Below, piece by piece: positions 1 to 8,083 of a stretch of DNA of 64,000 bases (position 1 is the stretch's first letter; every line of letters starts with the position of its first letter). The DNA is from Nocardioides sp. QY071 (GTDB lineage Bacteria; Actinomycetota; Actinomycetes; Propionibacteriales; Nocardioidaceae). Where the stretch lies: NCBI RefSeq assembly GCF_029961765.1, contig NZ_CP124681.1:744001-808000 (forward strand). Direction: 5' to 3'. A program made the translations under genes and the position numbers. Below the pieces are notes generated by a model. It worked only from the letters and a program-made list of their open reading frames with translations, had not been told where the DNA came from and did not search any database.

Positions 1-796
1 TCTGCAGGCAGACCTCGTCGGCGATCCGGACCAGCGCGGAGTGCGAGAACGCGGCGAAGTCGACGTCCGACAGCAATGGTCCGGCGTAGTCGGCGAGGCC
101 CTCGTCGGAGGGGTCGATCGGCGCGAGCTCGAGCAGCGCGGCCCGGGAGCGCTCGTTGACGGCCAGCGCCGGCACCGGCGCCGGCTCGGGGAAGGCGGGG
201 TCGATCGTCACGGTCCAGGCGCAGTGCGGGCTGCGGTCGGCGGGCACGCGCGGCGGCCGGTGGATCGGACGGACCTGGGCGTGCGGGTTGGTGGCGATGG
301 CGGTGGCGTCGAAGGTCGGGTCCTCGATGTCGTGACACATGCCCCGCACGTAGTCGGCGCCCATCGGCTCCACGTCGACCAGCGCGCCGCAGTGGTCGAG
401 CCGGAACTCGCCGTGCCACGGGTCGTGCACGGTGTAGCGGAAGTCCATGAACTGCGGCGGAGCGCCGATGTCGAGCTGCAGGCCCTTGAAGATGGTGACC
501 ACGTCGCCCTGCCCGGGTACGGCGGGCGCGTACCCCAGCGCCTGCTGCATCCGCCGCGTGTAGATGGGCGACGCGGCCGCCCACTCCTCGATCGCGACCT
601 GCAGCATCTCCTCGCGCCCGAAGGCCGCGATGCACCACGCCATGCCGGAGCGGTCGATCAGCTGGCCCATGAGCAGCAGCTCGGGAACCAGTGTCGCCAG
701 CTCGGCGCGGCTCAGCTCGGCGTACCGGCTGCACCCCATACGAATCGGCTGCGATTTGCCCGGTTCGGGGACCAAATCGAATGGGGTGCCGTTCAT
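1..796 (-). CDS. Conserved hypothetical protein (3' end outside window)
   Basis: This is an open reverse frame with no stop before the window edge; about 265 N-terminal residues are visible. The ATG at 796 overlaps the stop of the upstream LLM oxidoreductase gene (ATGA), so the two are probably translationally coupled. I do not recognise the family. The visible part contains a His/Cys-rich stretch (HDPWHGEFRLDHCGALVDVE, then GMCHDIEDPTFD), which could bind a metal or cofactor. It has no signal peptide or membrane segment. Its place behind a KstR-type box and opposite the cyp51 locus suggests a role in lipid or steroid metabolism, but this is context only. The forward ORFs over the same stretch are arginine-rich or low-complexity shadows. 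Confidence 0.75.
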   Translation of the reverse strand, partial: MNGTPFDLVPEPGKSQPIRMGCSRYAELSRAELATLVPELLLMGQLIDRSGMAWCIAAFGREEMLQVAIEEWAAASPIYTRRMQQALGYAPAVPGQGDVVTIFKGLQLDIGAPPQFMDFRYTVHDPWHGEFRLDHCGALVDVEPMGADYVRGMCHDIEDPTFDATAIATNPHAQVRPIHRPPRVPADRSPHCAWTVTIDPAFPEPAPVPALAVNERSRAALLELAPIDPSDEGLADYAGPLLSDVDFAAFSHSALVRIADEVCLQ

Positions 797-1638
797 ACGA
801 GACCCAGCCGGGCGGCCATCTTGTCGAGGTAGGTCAGCACGGCGGACTCGTCGGAGTCGGGCACGCCCCAGATCAGCTCGGACGCGCCGGCGGCCATCCA
901 GTCGGCGAAGTCCTCCTCCGTGGGCCGCTTCGCGACCAGCACCCGGACGTCGGGCTCGCCCTCACGACCGGCCTCGGCCCACTCCTTGCGCAGCAGGCCG
1001 GCGCTGGCGGCGACGTCGGTCGAGGTCGGCGTGGTCATCCAGCCGTCGGCGTGGGTGGCGATCCACTTCATCGTCTTCGGTCCGGCGCCGGCGCCGATGA
1101 TGACCGGGATCCGGCCCTGCGGGGGCTTCGGGTAGGCCCAGCTCGGGCCGAACGAGACGAACTCGCCGTCGTACGACGCCTCGTCCTGCGTCCACAGCGC
1201 CCGCATCGCGCCGAGGTACTCCGCCAGCACGGTGCGGCGCTTCGCGGCGGGCACGTGGTGGTCGGTGAGCTCGTCGGTGTTCCAGCCGAAGCCGGCGCCG
1301 ACGGTGACCCGGCCGCCGGAGAGGTGGTCGAGGGTCGCGAGCGTCTTGGCGAGGGTGATCGGGTCGGACTCGACGGGCAGCGAGACGGCCGTGGACAGGC
1401 CGATCCGGGTGGTGACCGCCGCGCAGGTCGCGAGCGAGACCCACGGGTCGAGGGTGCGCAGGTAGCGGTCGTCGGGCAGTTCCTCGCCGCCGGTCGGGTG
1501 GAGCGCGTCGCGACGGACCGGGATGTGGGTGTGCTCGGGCACGTAGATCGTGTCGAAGCCCCGCTCCTCGGCCGCCTGGGCCAGTCGGGCCGGCGTGATG
1601 CCGCGGTCGGAGGTGAAGAGGACGATCCCGTTGCGCAT
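793..1638 (-). CDS. LLM-class F420-dependent oxidoreductase (TIGR03619-like)
   Basis: Luciferase-like monooxygenase fold protein of about 281 aa, the usual length for the small F420-dependent subfamily. Seen: the N-terminal beta strand GIVLFTSDRG, the YVPEHTHIP segment, and the cofactor-site signature GGRVTVGAGFGWN around residue 110-122. These proteins move hydride between F420H2 and an organic substrate, often enoyl or keto compounds; the substrate here is unknown. The ATG at 1638 is chosen. A GTG at 1644 is an in-frame alternative adding two residues. It overlaps the next gene by 4 bp (ATGA) and is divergent from the TetR/cyp operon, with a 14-bp KstR-like palindrome between them. Confidence 0.9.
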   Translation of the reverse strand: MRNGIVLFTSDRGITPARLAQAAEERGFDTIYVPEHTHIPVRRDALHPTGGEELPDDRYLRTLDPWVSLATCAAVTTRIGLSTAVSLPVESDPITLAKTLATLDHLSGGRVTVGAGFGWNTDELTDHHVPAAKRRTVLAEYLGAMRALWTQDEASYDGEFVSFGPSWAYPKPPQGRIPVIIGAGAGPKTMKWIATHADGWMTTPTSTDVAASAGLLRKEWAEAGREGEPDVRVLVAKRPTEEDFADWMAAGASELIWGVPDSDESAVLTYLDKMAARLGLV

Positions 1639-1648
1639 GCCCACAAAC

Positions 1649-1662
1649 TAGAACGAGTTCTA
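1649..1662. promoter_or_regulatory. KstR-type operator box
   Basis: The 14-mer TAGAACGAGTTCTA has perfect 6-bp arms (TAGAAC/GTTCTA) around GA. It fits the published KstR consensus TNNAACNNGTTNNA, and its flanks (AAC before, AGA after) also resemble the extended mycobacterial motif. It lies 11 bp upstream of the LLM gene and 45 bp upstream of the TetR gene, so it could repress both divergent transcripts. Whether KstR itself or the adjacent TetR binds it cannot be told from sequence. Confidence 0.7.
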
Positions 1663-1706
1663 AGAAATGTCTTGCGCCCGACGGATGCGTCTCCTATGTT
1701 GGACAT

Positions 1707-2282
1707 GTGTCCAGTCAGGTGTTCGAGATGCCACGCCAAGGGTTGAACCCCCGGCAGGCCGAGACGGTGGAGAGGCTGCTGGCCGCCGGGCTCGAGGAGC
1801 TGCGGGCGGTCGGCCACGAGGCGTTGACGGTCCGTACGGTCGCCCAGCGGGCGGGGGTCTCCCCGGCGACCGCATACACCTACCTCGCCTCCAAGAACCA
1901 CCTCTTCGCCGAGCTCTTCTGGCGCCACCTGACGGCGACGGAGATCGCCCAGATCGCCGCAGGTTCGGCGACCCAGCGGCTCCAGGCCACGATGCGGGCG
2001 CTCACCGCGCGGATCGTCGAGGAGCCCGAGCTGGCTGCGGCGGTGACCCCGGCGCTGCTCGGCACCGACCCCGACGTCGCGCGACTGCGGCTGCGGATCG
2101 GCGCGGAGTTCCTGTCCCGCTTCGAGACCGCGCTCGGGGACGAGGCCGACCCCGATGTCCTCGAGGTGCTGGTGCTGACCTTCTCCGGGGCGCTGCTCCA
2201 GGCCGGGATGGGACTGATGACCTACGACCAGATCGCCGAGCGGCTGGTCGCCGCCGTCGACGTGATCATGCGAGGCAACTGA
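1707..2282 (+). CDS. TetR-family regulator of the cyp51 locus (Rv0767c-like)
   Basis: A 191-aa protein with an N-terminal TetR helix-turn-helix (residues about 18-62; VRTVAQRAGVSPATAYTYLASKNHLF) and a C-terminal helical ligand/dimer domain. It heads the operon that continues with a CYP123-type P450, SDR, CYP51 and ferredoxin, the same neighbourhood as Rv0767c in M. tuberculosis. It probably controls this operon and the divergent LLM gene. The GTG at 1707 is used; the ATG at 1728 is an in-frame alternative, and neither has a clear Shine-Dalgarno. The stop overlaps the P450 start (TGATG). Confidence 0.85.
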   Translation: MSSQVFEMPRQGLNPRQAETVERLLAAGLEELRAVGHEALTVRTVAQRAGVSPATAYTYLASKNHLFAELFWRHLTATEIAQIAAGSATQRLQATMRALTARIVEEPELAAAVTPALLGTDPDVARLRLRIGAEFLSRFETALGDEADPDVLEVLVLTFSGALLQAGMGLMTYDQIAERLVAAVDVIMRGN

Positions 2283-3535
2283 TGGTTTCGACAGGCTCAA
2301 CCACCGGCGACCGGTCGACCACCTCGGAGCTCGTCTTCGACCCCTACGACTACGCCTTCCAGGACGACCCCTACCCGACCTACCAGCGGCTACGCGACCA
2401 GGCGCCCGTCTTCCACGCGCCAGCCGACGACATCTGGGTGGTCTCGCGCCATCAGGACGTCTTCGACGTGCTGCGCAACGACGAGGTCTTCTCCAACCGG
2501 ATGGGCGTCTCCCTCGATGCGTCGGCGTGGAACCCCGAGGCGCACCGGGTGATGAGCTTCCTCGGACTCGACGGCGCCGAGCAGTCGCGGATCCGCAAGC
2601 TGGTCTCGGCCGCCTTCACCCCGCGCCGGGTCCGCGAGCTGACGCCGCAGGTGCAGGCGCTGACCGAGCGCTACCTCGCGCGCACGCTCGCCGCCAACGC
2701 CGAGCACGGCGAGGCCGACTGGATCGCCGACTTCGCAGGCAAGCTCCCGATGGACGTCATCTCCGAGATGATGGGCGTGCCGGTGACCGACCGCGACGAG
2801 GTACGACGACTCGCCGACCTCGTCGTGCACCGCGAGGACGGCGTGCGCGACGTACCGCAGGCCGGCATGGAGGCCTCCTTCGCGCTCTTCGGCTACTACG
2901 GCGAGATGGTCGCCCAGCGCCGCACGGCGCCGACCGCGGACCTCACCTCCGCCCTGGTCGCGGCCGAGGTCGACGGCGACCGGCTCACCGACGGCGAGAT
3001 CATGGCGTTCCTGTTCCTCATGGTGGTGGCCGGCAACGAGACCACCACCAAGCTGCTCGGCAACGCGCTCCTCCACCTCTCCGCGAGCCCGGCGCAGAAG
3101 GCGCAGGTCCTCGCGGATCCTGCGCTGGTGCCGGCGTGGATCGAGGAGACGCTGCGCCACGACACGTCCAGCCAGATGCTGGCGCGCTACGTCGTGGAGG
3201 ACGTCGAGGTCGGCGGCGTGCTGATCCCCGGGGGCTCGAAGGCCCTGGTCCTGCTGGGCAGCGCCAACCGCGACGAGCGGGTGTTCACCGACCCGACCGT
3301 CTTCGACATCGGCCGCGAGAAGGCCGAGCTGTCGCAGATCCTGAGCTTCGGCACCGGCCGGCACTTCTGCCTCGGCGCCAACCTGGCGCGGCTCGAGGCC
3401 CGGGTGGTGCTCGAGGAGCTGGTACGACGCGTCGCCGACCTCGAGGTGCACGCCGACCGCGCGGTCCGGGTGCACTCCACCAGCGTGCGGGGCTTCGCCT
3501 CGCTGCCCGTCACGTTCACGGAGAGGAGCGCCTGA
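2282..3535 (+). CDS. cyp123: Cytochrome P450, CYP123 type
   Basis: A soluble bacterial P450 of 417 aa. Seen: oxygen-activation helix AGNETTT near residue 250, the ExxR helix (IEETLRHDT), and the heme-ligand loop FGTGRHFCLG with the axial Cys near residue 363. Runs such as AGKLPMDVISE, MAFLFLMVVAGNETTTKLL and the C-terminal VRVHS.S.VRGFA..P match CYP123 (Rv0766c) as I remember it. The substrate of this family is not settled; the conserved linkage to CYP51 suggests sterol or related lipid oxidation, with electrons from the ferredoxin downstream. Oddity: the first eight or so codons (MVSTGSTT) are encoded by a copy of a common actinobacterial intergenic repeat, so the N-terminus is recent or non-conserved. 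Confidence 0.9.
   Translation: MVSTGSTTGDRSTTSELVFDPYDYAFQDDPYPTYQRLRDQAPVFHAPADDIWVVSRHQDVFDVLRNDEVFSNRMGVSLDASAWNPEAHRVMSFLGLDGAEQSRIRKLVSAAFTPRRVRELTPQVQALTERYLARTLAANAEHGEADWIADFAGKLPMDVISEMMGVPVTDRDEVRRLADLVVHREDGVRDVPQAGMEASFALFGYYGEMVAQRRTAPTADLTSALVAAEVDGDRLTDGEIMAFLFLMVVAGNETTTKLLGNALLHLSASPAQKAQVLADPALVPAWIEETLRHDTSSQMLARYVVEDVEVGGVLIPGGSKALVLLGSANRDERVFTDPTVFDIGREKAELSQILSFGTGRHFCLGANLARLEARVVLEELVRRVADLEVHADRAVRVHSTSVRGFASLPVTFTERSA
2284..2305 (+). repeat. REP-like actinobacterial repeat at a gene start
   Basis: The sequence GGTTTCGACAGGCTCAACCA (plus CC) is the reverse complement of the GGTTGAGCCTGTCGAAACC half-repeat that I know as a dispersed intergenic element in Nocardioides and related genomes. 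Here it supplies the P450 start codon region. No second copy was noticed in this window, so the assignment rests on memory of the motif. Confidence 0.5.
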
Positions 3536-4320
3536 TGGGAGCCTCACGCAAGCCCGTCCACCCCGACCGCCGCCCCGCCGTGGTCGCCGGAGCGTCATCG
3601 GGGATCGGCGCCGAGACCGCCCGCGCCCTCGCGACGGCCGGCTTCCCGGTCGCGCTCGGTGCGCGTCGCGTCGACCGGCTCGAGGAGCTGGCCTCGGAGA
3701 TCCGCGGCGACGGCGGCGAGGCCTTCGTGCACCCGCTCGACGTGGCGTCGACCGAGTCGGTCGAGAAGTTCGCCGCCGCGGCGACGGCGGTGCTCGGCGA
3801 CATCGAGGTCGTGGTCAGCAACGCCGGCCTGCTCGCCCCCGGCTCGATCCTCGACGCGACGACCGACCAGCTCGCGGCCGAGTTCGACGTCAACGTGCTC
3901 GGCGCTCACCGCCTGGTCCGCGCCTTCGGAGCCGGGATGGTCGAGCGGCAGCGCGGCGACCTCGTCTTCGTCTCCTCCGACACCGCCCTGCGAGCACGGC
4001 CGTTCATGCGCGGCTACAGCGCCACGAAGTCCGGGCTGGAGGGGCTGGTCGAGGCGCTGCAGATGGAGCTCGAGGGCTCCGGCGTCCGGGCCTCGGTCGT
4101 GCGGCCCGGACCGACCTGGTCGGAGATGGGCTCCGACTGGGACGCCGAGGCCGGCGCGAAGGTCCTCACCGAGTGGGTCAGGTGGGGTCACGCCCGCCAC
4201 TCCCACTTCCTCAAGGCCACCGCGATCGCCGACGCCATCACGACGGTCGTCAGCGCGCCCCGCGGCGTGCACCTGAGCCCCGTCGACGTGAACCCCGAAG
4301 CGCCCCTGGAGAAGAAGTGA
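3535..4320 (+). CDS. Short-chain dehydrogenase/reductase (Rv0765c-like)
   Basis: Classical SDR of 261 aa. Seen: the NAD(P) glycine motif GASSGIG near residue 20, NAG (VVSNAG) in the middle, catalytic Ser in FVSSDT, and YSATK (YxxxK) near residue 162. The Arg pair after the second strand (GARRVDR) suggests NADPH preference. Its start overlaps the P450 stop (TGATG) and its stop overlaps the CYP51 start (GTGA), so it is co-translated with both. In M. tuberculosis the equivalent gene sits between cyp123 and cyp51. It probably oxidises or reduces a product of one of these P450s. Confidence 0.87.
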   Translation: MGASRKPVHPDRRPAVVAGASSGIGAETARALATAGFPVALGARRVDRLEELASEIRGDGGEAFVHPLDVASTESVEKFAAAATAVLGDIEVVVSNAGLLAPGSILDATTDQLAAEFDVNVLGAHRLVRAFGAGMVERQRGDLVFVSSDTALRARPFMRGYSATKSGLEGLVEALQMELEGSGVRASVVRPGPTWSEMGSDWDAEAGAKVLTEWVRWGHARHSHFLKATAIADAITTVVSAPRGVHLSPVDVNPEAPLEKK

Positions 4321-5699
4321 CCCTCGCCGACATCCCCGAGGTCTCGACCGTCCTCGACGACCAGGGCGCCGACGTACCCGCGCTCATCAAGGGCACCGGC
4401 CACCTCCCCGAGATGCGGGTCGACCCGATCGCCCTGTTCCACCGGGTGCGCGAGGAGTGCGGCGAAGTCGGCCGGTTCCGGCTCGCCGACAAGCAGGTCG
4501 TGCTCGTCACCGGCGCCGAGGCCAACGAGGCCTTCTTCCGGGCGCCCGACGACGTGCTCGACCAGGCGGCGGCGTACCCGTTCATGACCCCGATCTTCGG
4601 CAAGGGCGTGGTCTTCGACGCCTCTCCCGAGGAGCGCCAGCAGATGCTCAAGAACCAGGCCCTGCGCGGCGACATGATGCGTGGGCACGCGCAGACGATC
4701 GAGGCCGAGATCCGCCGCATGGTGGCCGACTGGGGCGACGAGGGAGAGATCGACCTGCTCGACTTCTTCGCCGAGCTGACCATCTACACGACCTCGTCGT
4801 GCCTGATCGGCAAGCCCTTCCGCGAGCAGCTCGACGGGTCGTTCGCGGAGGTCTACCACCGCCTCGAGCACGGCACCGACGCCATCGCGTACGTCGACCC
4901 GCACGCCGACATCGACAGCTTCCGGATCCGCGACGAGGCCCGCGAGGAGCTGGTCGCGAAGGTGCAGGCGATCATCGCGGCGCGGATCGCCCGGGCCGAG
5001 TCGATGGGGGGTGAGATCCCCAAGCAGGACAGGGATCTGCTCGACGTCCTCATCGCGGTGGGGTACGACGCCGAGATGGTCACCGGCATCTTCATCTCGA
5101 TGATGTTCGCCGGCCACCACACCTCGTCGGGCACGGCCTCCTGGGCGATGATCGAGCTGCTCCGCAACCCCTCCGTGATGGACGACGTCGTCGCCGAGCT
5201 GGACGCGCTCTACGCCGACGGGTCCGAGGTCTCGTTCCAGGCACTGCGGTCGATCCCGGTGCTGGAGGCGGCGCTCAAGGAGACCCTGCGGCTGCACCCG
5301 CCGCTGGTCATCCTGATGCGGCTCGTGCAGGAGGACTTCGACCTGCTCGGTCGCACCATCCCGGCCGGCACGGTGCTCGCGGCCTCGCCGCGGGTGTCGA
5401 ACCGGATCGAGGCGGACTTCCCGAAGGCCGACTCCTTCGACCCGGGGCGGTACGTCGACCCGCGCCAGGAGGACCTGCAGAACCGCTGGACCTGGATCCC
5501 GTTCGGCGCCGGCAAGCACCGCTGCGTCGGCAACGCCTTCGCGATGATGCAGATGAAGGCGATCTTCTCCGTCATCCTGCGCGACTTCACCTTCGAGCCG
5601 GTGCAGGAGCTGGACTCCTACCGCGACGACTTCACGAAGATGGTCATCCAGCTCGCCCAGCCCGCCCGGGTCCGCTACCGCCGCCGGGCGTCGCGATGA
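4317..5699 (+). CDS. cyp51: Sterol 14-alpha-demethylase CYP51
   Basis: A 460-aa P450 matching mycobacterial CYP51 over its whole length. Diagnostic blocks: AYPFMTPIFGKGVVFDASPE (B' region), LDFFAELTIYT, MMFAGHHTSSGTASW (I helix, about 264-275), ETLRLHPPL (ExxR), RWTWIPFGAGKHRCVG with heme Cys near residue 403, and the terminal QLAQPARVRYRRR. The family removes the 14-alpha-methyl group of sterols in three steps using O2 and NADPH-derived electrons. Few bacteria make sterols, so the natural substrate here is uncertain. The GTG start overlaps the SDR stop (GTGA); the N-terminus is slightly longer than the mycobacterial form. The ferredoxin gene follows with a 4-bp overlap. Confidence 0.97.
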   Translation: MTLADIPEVSTVLDDQGADVPALIKGTGHLPEMRVDPIALFHRVREECGEVGRFRLADKQVVLVTGAEANEAFFRAPDDVLDQAAAYPFMTPIFGKGVVFDASPEERQQMLKNQALRGDMMRGHAQTIEAEIRRMVADWGDEGEIDLLDFFAELTIYTTSSCLIGKPFREQLDGSFAEVYHRLEHGTDAIAYVDPHADIDSFRIRDEAREELVAKVQAIIAARIARAESMGGEIPKQDRDLLDVLIAVGYDAEMVTGIFISMMFAGHHTSSGTASWAMIELLRNPSVMDDVVAELDALYADGSEVSFQALRSIPVLEAALKETLRLHPPLVILMRLVQEDFDLLGRTIPAGTVLAASPRVSNRIEADFPKADSFDPGRYVDPRQEDLQNRWTWIPFGAGKHRCVGNAFAMMQMKAIFSVILRDFTFEPVQELDSYRDDFTKMVIQLAQPARVRYRRRASR

Positions 5700-5893
5700 G
5701 GGTCGTCGCCGACACCGGGCTGTGCCAGGGGCACCAGCTCTGCCAGGGCGAGGCCCCGGACGTGTTCGGGTTCGACGACGACGCCGACGTCGTCACGCTG
5801 CTCGACCCACACCCGGCCGAGGAACGTCGTACCGATGTCGCCACCGCCGTGAAGTACTGCCCTGCTTTCGCCCTTTCGATCGAGGAGGACTGA
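5696..5893 (+). CDS. [3Fe-4S] ferredoxin, redox partner of CYP51
   Basis: A 65-aa ferredoxin with cluster ligands at C10, C16 and C55, and His13 where a 4Fe-4S protein would have a further cysteine (CQGHQLC ... YCP). This pattern is typical of P450-associated 3Fe-4S ferredoxins such as Rv0763c. It transfers electrons from a ferredoxin reductase, not found in this window, to CYP51 and possibly to the CYP123-type enzyme. The ATG overlaps the CYP51 stop by 4 bp (ATGA), which implies matched expression. Confidence 0.95.
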   Translation: MRVVADTGLCQGHQLCQGEAPDVFGFDDDADVVTLLDPHPAEERRTDVATAVKYCPAFALSIEED

Positions 5894-5894
5894 C

Positions 5895-6512
5895 ATGAGT
5901 GACCTGACGCGGGCCGAGATCGAGGAGTTCTGGGACTCCTGGCTGCAGATCAACCGGGAGGCCGAGCAGAGCGGCGACTGGCGAGTGATGGCCGAGTGGT
6001 TCGCGCAGGACGCGACGTACGGCTGGATGTACTCGCACGACGAGCACTTCATGGCCGTCGGCCGCGACCAGATCCGGGACTGGGCGATCGGCATCGAGAT
6101 GGACGGCCTCGACGGCTGGCACTACGACTACGTCTGCACCGTCATCGACGAGCAGAAGTCGATGATCGTGGGCTTCTGGAAGCAGCGCTCCGGCATCCTC
6201 GACGACAACGGGGAGGAGTACGAGATCCTCGGGCTCGGCGGCTCCTGGTTCGGCGTGGAGCGCCAGACCTCCGGTGCGGACGCCGGGCAGGTCAAGATCG
6301 CCTGGCAGCGCGACTGGTTCGACATGCCCTCGACCGCGCACACCTTCTTGTCGATCATCGAGGCCGGCAAGGCGCCCGACACCCTGCTCAAGCGGATGTC
6401 GGTGACCGGCCACGACGTGCCCGGTCACTACCGCCGCAAGGACCTGCCCTCGACCGTCTGGCCGCCGCCGGTGGAGCGCGGCGACTACGTGACGCAGGAG
6501 CCGGTCTCGTGA
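5895..6512 (+). CDS. SnoaL/NTF2-like protein of the cyp51 operon
   Basis: A 205-aa protein with an N-terminal NTF2-like cone: DLTRAEIEEFWDSWLQINREA, then a WFAQDATYGW segment typical of SnoaL-like folds. Members include ketosteroid isomerases and many proteins without known activity. The C-terminal 60 residues (KRMSVTGHDVPGHYRRKDLP) are an extension beyond the fold. No catalytic residues can be assigned. It starts one base after the ferredoxin stop with GAGGA upstream, and its stop overlaps the aldehyde dehydrogenase start. In context it may bind or isomerise a sterol-derived ketone; this is inference. Confidence 0.75.
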   Translation: MSDLTRAEIEEFWDSWLQINREAEQSGDWRVMAEWFAQDATYGWMYSHDEHFMAVGRDQIRDWAIGIEMDGLDGWHYDYVCTVIDEQKSMIVGFWKQRSGILDDNGEEYEILGLGGSWFGVERQTSGADAGQVKIAWQRDWFDMPSTAHTFLSIIEAGKAPDTLLKRMSVTGHDVPGHYRRKDLPSTVWPPPVERGDYVTQEPVS

Positions 6513-7966
6513 CGCTGCCCCCCGCTGCTCAGCAGCTGATCGACGGAAAGCTGGTCGCGGCGTCGTCCGGGGCGACGTACCCGATCGTCAATCCCGCGAC
6601 AGGACAGGAGATCGGCGTCGCACCGGACGGTACGGCGGCCGACGTCGACGCCGCGATCGCCTCCGCCCGCCGCGCCTTCGACGAGTCGACCTGGTCGACC
6701 GACCGCGAGCTGCGGGTGCGCTGCCTGCGCCAGCTGCACGCGGCACTGCTCGAGAACGCCGACGCCTTCCGGGCCCTGACGACGGCCGAGGTCGGGATGC
6801 CGGGGTTCATGATGGGAGCGGCCGGCTTCGACGTACCCGTGGACGGGTTGAAGTGGGTCACCGACCTGCTGGAGTCCTACGCGTTCTCGACCGACCTGGG
6901 GGTCGCCTCGCCGATGGGGATCCCCTCGCGCCGGACCGTCCACCGCGAGCCGGTCGGTGTCGTCGCCGCGATCACGCCGTGGAACGTCCCCACCCAGATC
7001 AACCTCGCGAAGGTCGGCCCGGCGCTGGCCGCCGGGTGCACGGTCGTCCTCAAGCCCGCGCCCGACACCCCGTGGGTGGCGGCCGAGCTGGGCCGGCTCG
7101 CCGCCGAGCACACCGACCTCCCGCCGGGCGTCCTCAACGTCGTCACGCCGCGCTCCAACGAGGTCGCGTCGGTGCTCTCGTCCGATCCCCGCATCGACAT
7201 GGTGTCGTTCACCGGCTCCACGGCGGTCGGGAAGGCGATCATGGCGGCCGCCGCACCCACCTTGAAGAAGGTCTTCCTCGAGCTCGGCGGCAAGTCCGCC
7301 GCGATCGCCCTCGACGACGCCGACGTCGCCGCCGTGGCGGGAGGTACGGCGTTCGCCGCGTGCATCCACGCCGGCCAGGGCTGTGCGATCACGACCCGGC
7401 TGATCGTGCCGCGCGACCGCTACGACGAGGCGGTCGCCGTCGCGGCGTCGACCATGGAGTCGATCGGTGCGCGCGATCCGCAGGACCCGGGGGCGATCTG
7501 CGGCCCGGTGATCTCCGCCGTGCAGCGCGACCGGGTGGCGGCGTACTTCTCGATCGCGCTGGAGGAGGGCGGCACCTTCGCCACCGGCGGCTCGGTCATC
7601 GACCAGGACGGCTTCTGGGTGCAGCCCACCGTCGTCGCCGGCCTCGACAACTCCTCACGCCTGGCGCAGGAGGAGATCTTCGGGCCGGTGCTGGTGGTCA
7701 TCGCGCACGACGGCGACGACGACGCGGTGCGGATCGCCAACGACTCGGCGTACGGGCTCTCGGGCTCGGTCGACTCCGCCTCGCTGGACCGGGCGAAGGC
7801 CGTGGCGGCACGGATCCGCACCGGCACCCTCGCCGTCAACGGTGGCGTGTGGTTCAGCCCGGACGCGCCCTTCGGCGGGTACAAGCAGTCCGGCATCGGC
7901 CGGGAGATGGGCGTCGCCGGGTTCGAGGAGTACCTGGAGACGAAGACCGTCGCGGAGCCGGCGTGA
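6509..7966 (+). CDS. Aldehyde dehydrogenase, NAD(P)-dependent (Rv0768-like)
   Basis: Full-length ALDH superfamily enzyme of 485 aa. Seen: PWNVP (residues near 160), FTGSTAVGK, the general base Glu in LELGGKSA (near 258), the catalytic Cys in HAGQGCAITTR (residue 292), EEIFGPVL, and the C-terminal FGGYKQSGIGREMG. It oxidises an aldehyde to the acid. In M. tuberculosis aldA has the same place next to cyp51, so an aldehyde from sterol or terpenoid oxidation is plausible. The GTG start overlaps the SnoaL-like stop (GTGA). Confidence 0.92.
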   Translation: MTLPPAAQQLIDGKLVAASSGATYPIVNPATGQEIGVAPDGTAADVDAAIASARRAFDESTWSTDRELRVRCLRQLHAALLENADAFRALTTAEVGMPGFMMGAAGFDVPVDGLKWVTDLLESYAFSTDLGVASPMGIPSRRTVHREPVGVVAAITPWNVPTQINLAKVGPALAAGCTVVLKPAPDTPWVAAELGRLAAEHTDLPPGVLNVVTPRSNEVASVLSSDPRIDMVSFTGSTAVGKAIMAAAAPTLKKVFLELGGKSAAIALDDADVAAVAGGTAFAACIHAGQGCAITTRLIVPRDRYDEAVAVAASTMESIGARDPQDPGAICGPVISAVQRDRVAAYFSIALEEGGTFATGGSVIDQDGFWVQPTVVAGLDNSSRLAQEEIFGPVLVVIAHDGDDDAVRIANDSAYGLSGSVDSASLDRAKAVAARIRTGTLAVNGGVWFSPDAPFGGYKQSGIGREMGVAGFEEYLETKTVAEPA

Positions 7967-7975
7967 GCATCGTGG

Positions 7976-8059
7976 GAGTTTCACCGGCCGGCCGGTGAAA
8001 CTCGCGCTTGGACGATGAAACTTCCTCGTCCAAGCATGAGAAACACCGGTCAGCCGGTG
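7976..8059. repeat. Cluster of three palindromes between aldehyde dehydrogenase and SDR genes
   Basis: The 28 bases 7976-8003 form a perfect palindrome with arms GAGTTTCACCGGCC and GGCCGGTGAAACTC. Next, 8006-8015 (GCTTGGACGA) pairs exactly with 8026-8035 around a 10-base loop. Finally, 8044-8049 (CACCGG) pairs with 8054-8059 (CCGGTG). The motif GTTTCACCGGC / GCCGGTGAAAC recurs in the first and third. The block may be a mobile palindromic repeat, a processing or termination signal inside the operon, or a multi-site operator. Confidence 0.75.
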
Positions 8060-8083
8060 AAACTTGTGATGGATGGGGATGAA

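Noticed and set aside
41..1746. Long forward ORFs opposite the LLM and hypothetical genes
   Set aside because: They are antisense frames rich in Arg/Gly without domains; the reverse genes have clear motifs and ATGA coupling.
1707..2282. Naming the cyp51-locus TetR as kstR
   Set aside because: Its sequence does not resemble KstR beyond the HTH, and its gene context matches Rv0767c; only the DNA box is KstR-like.
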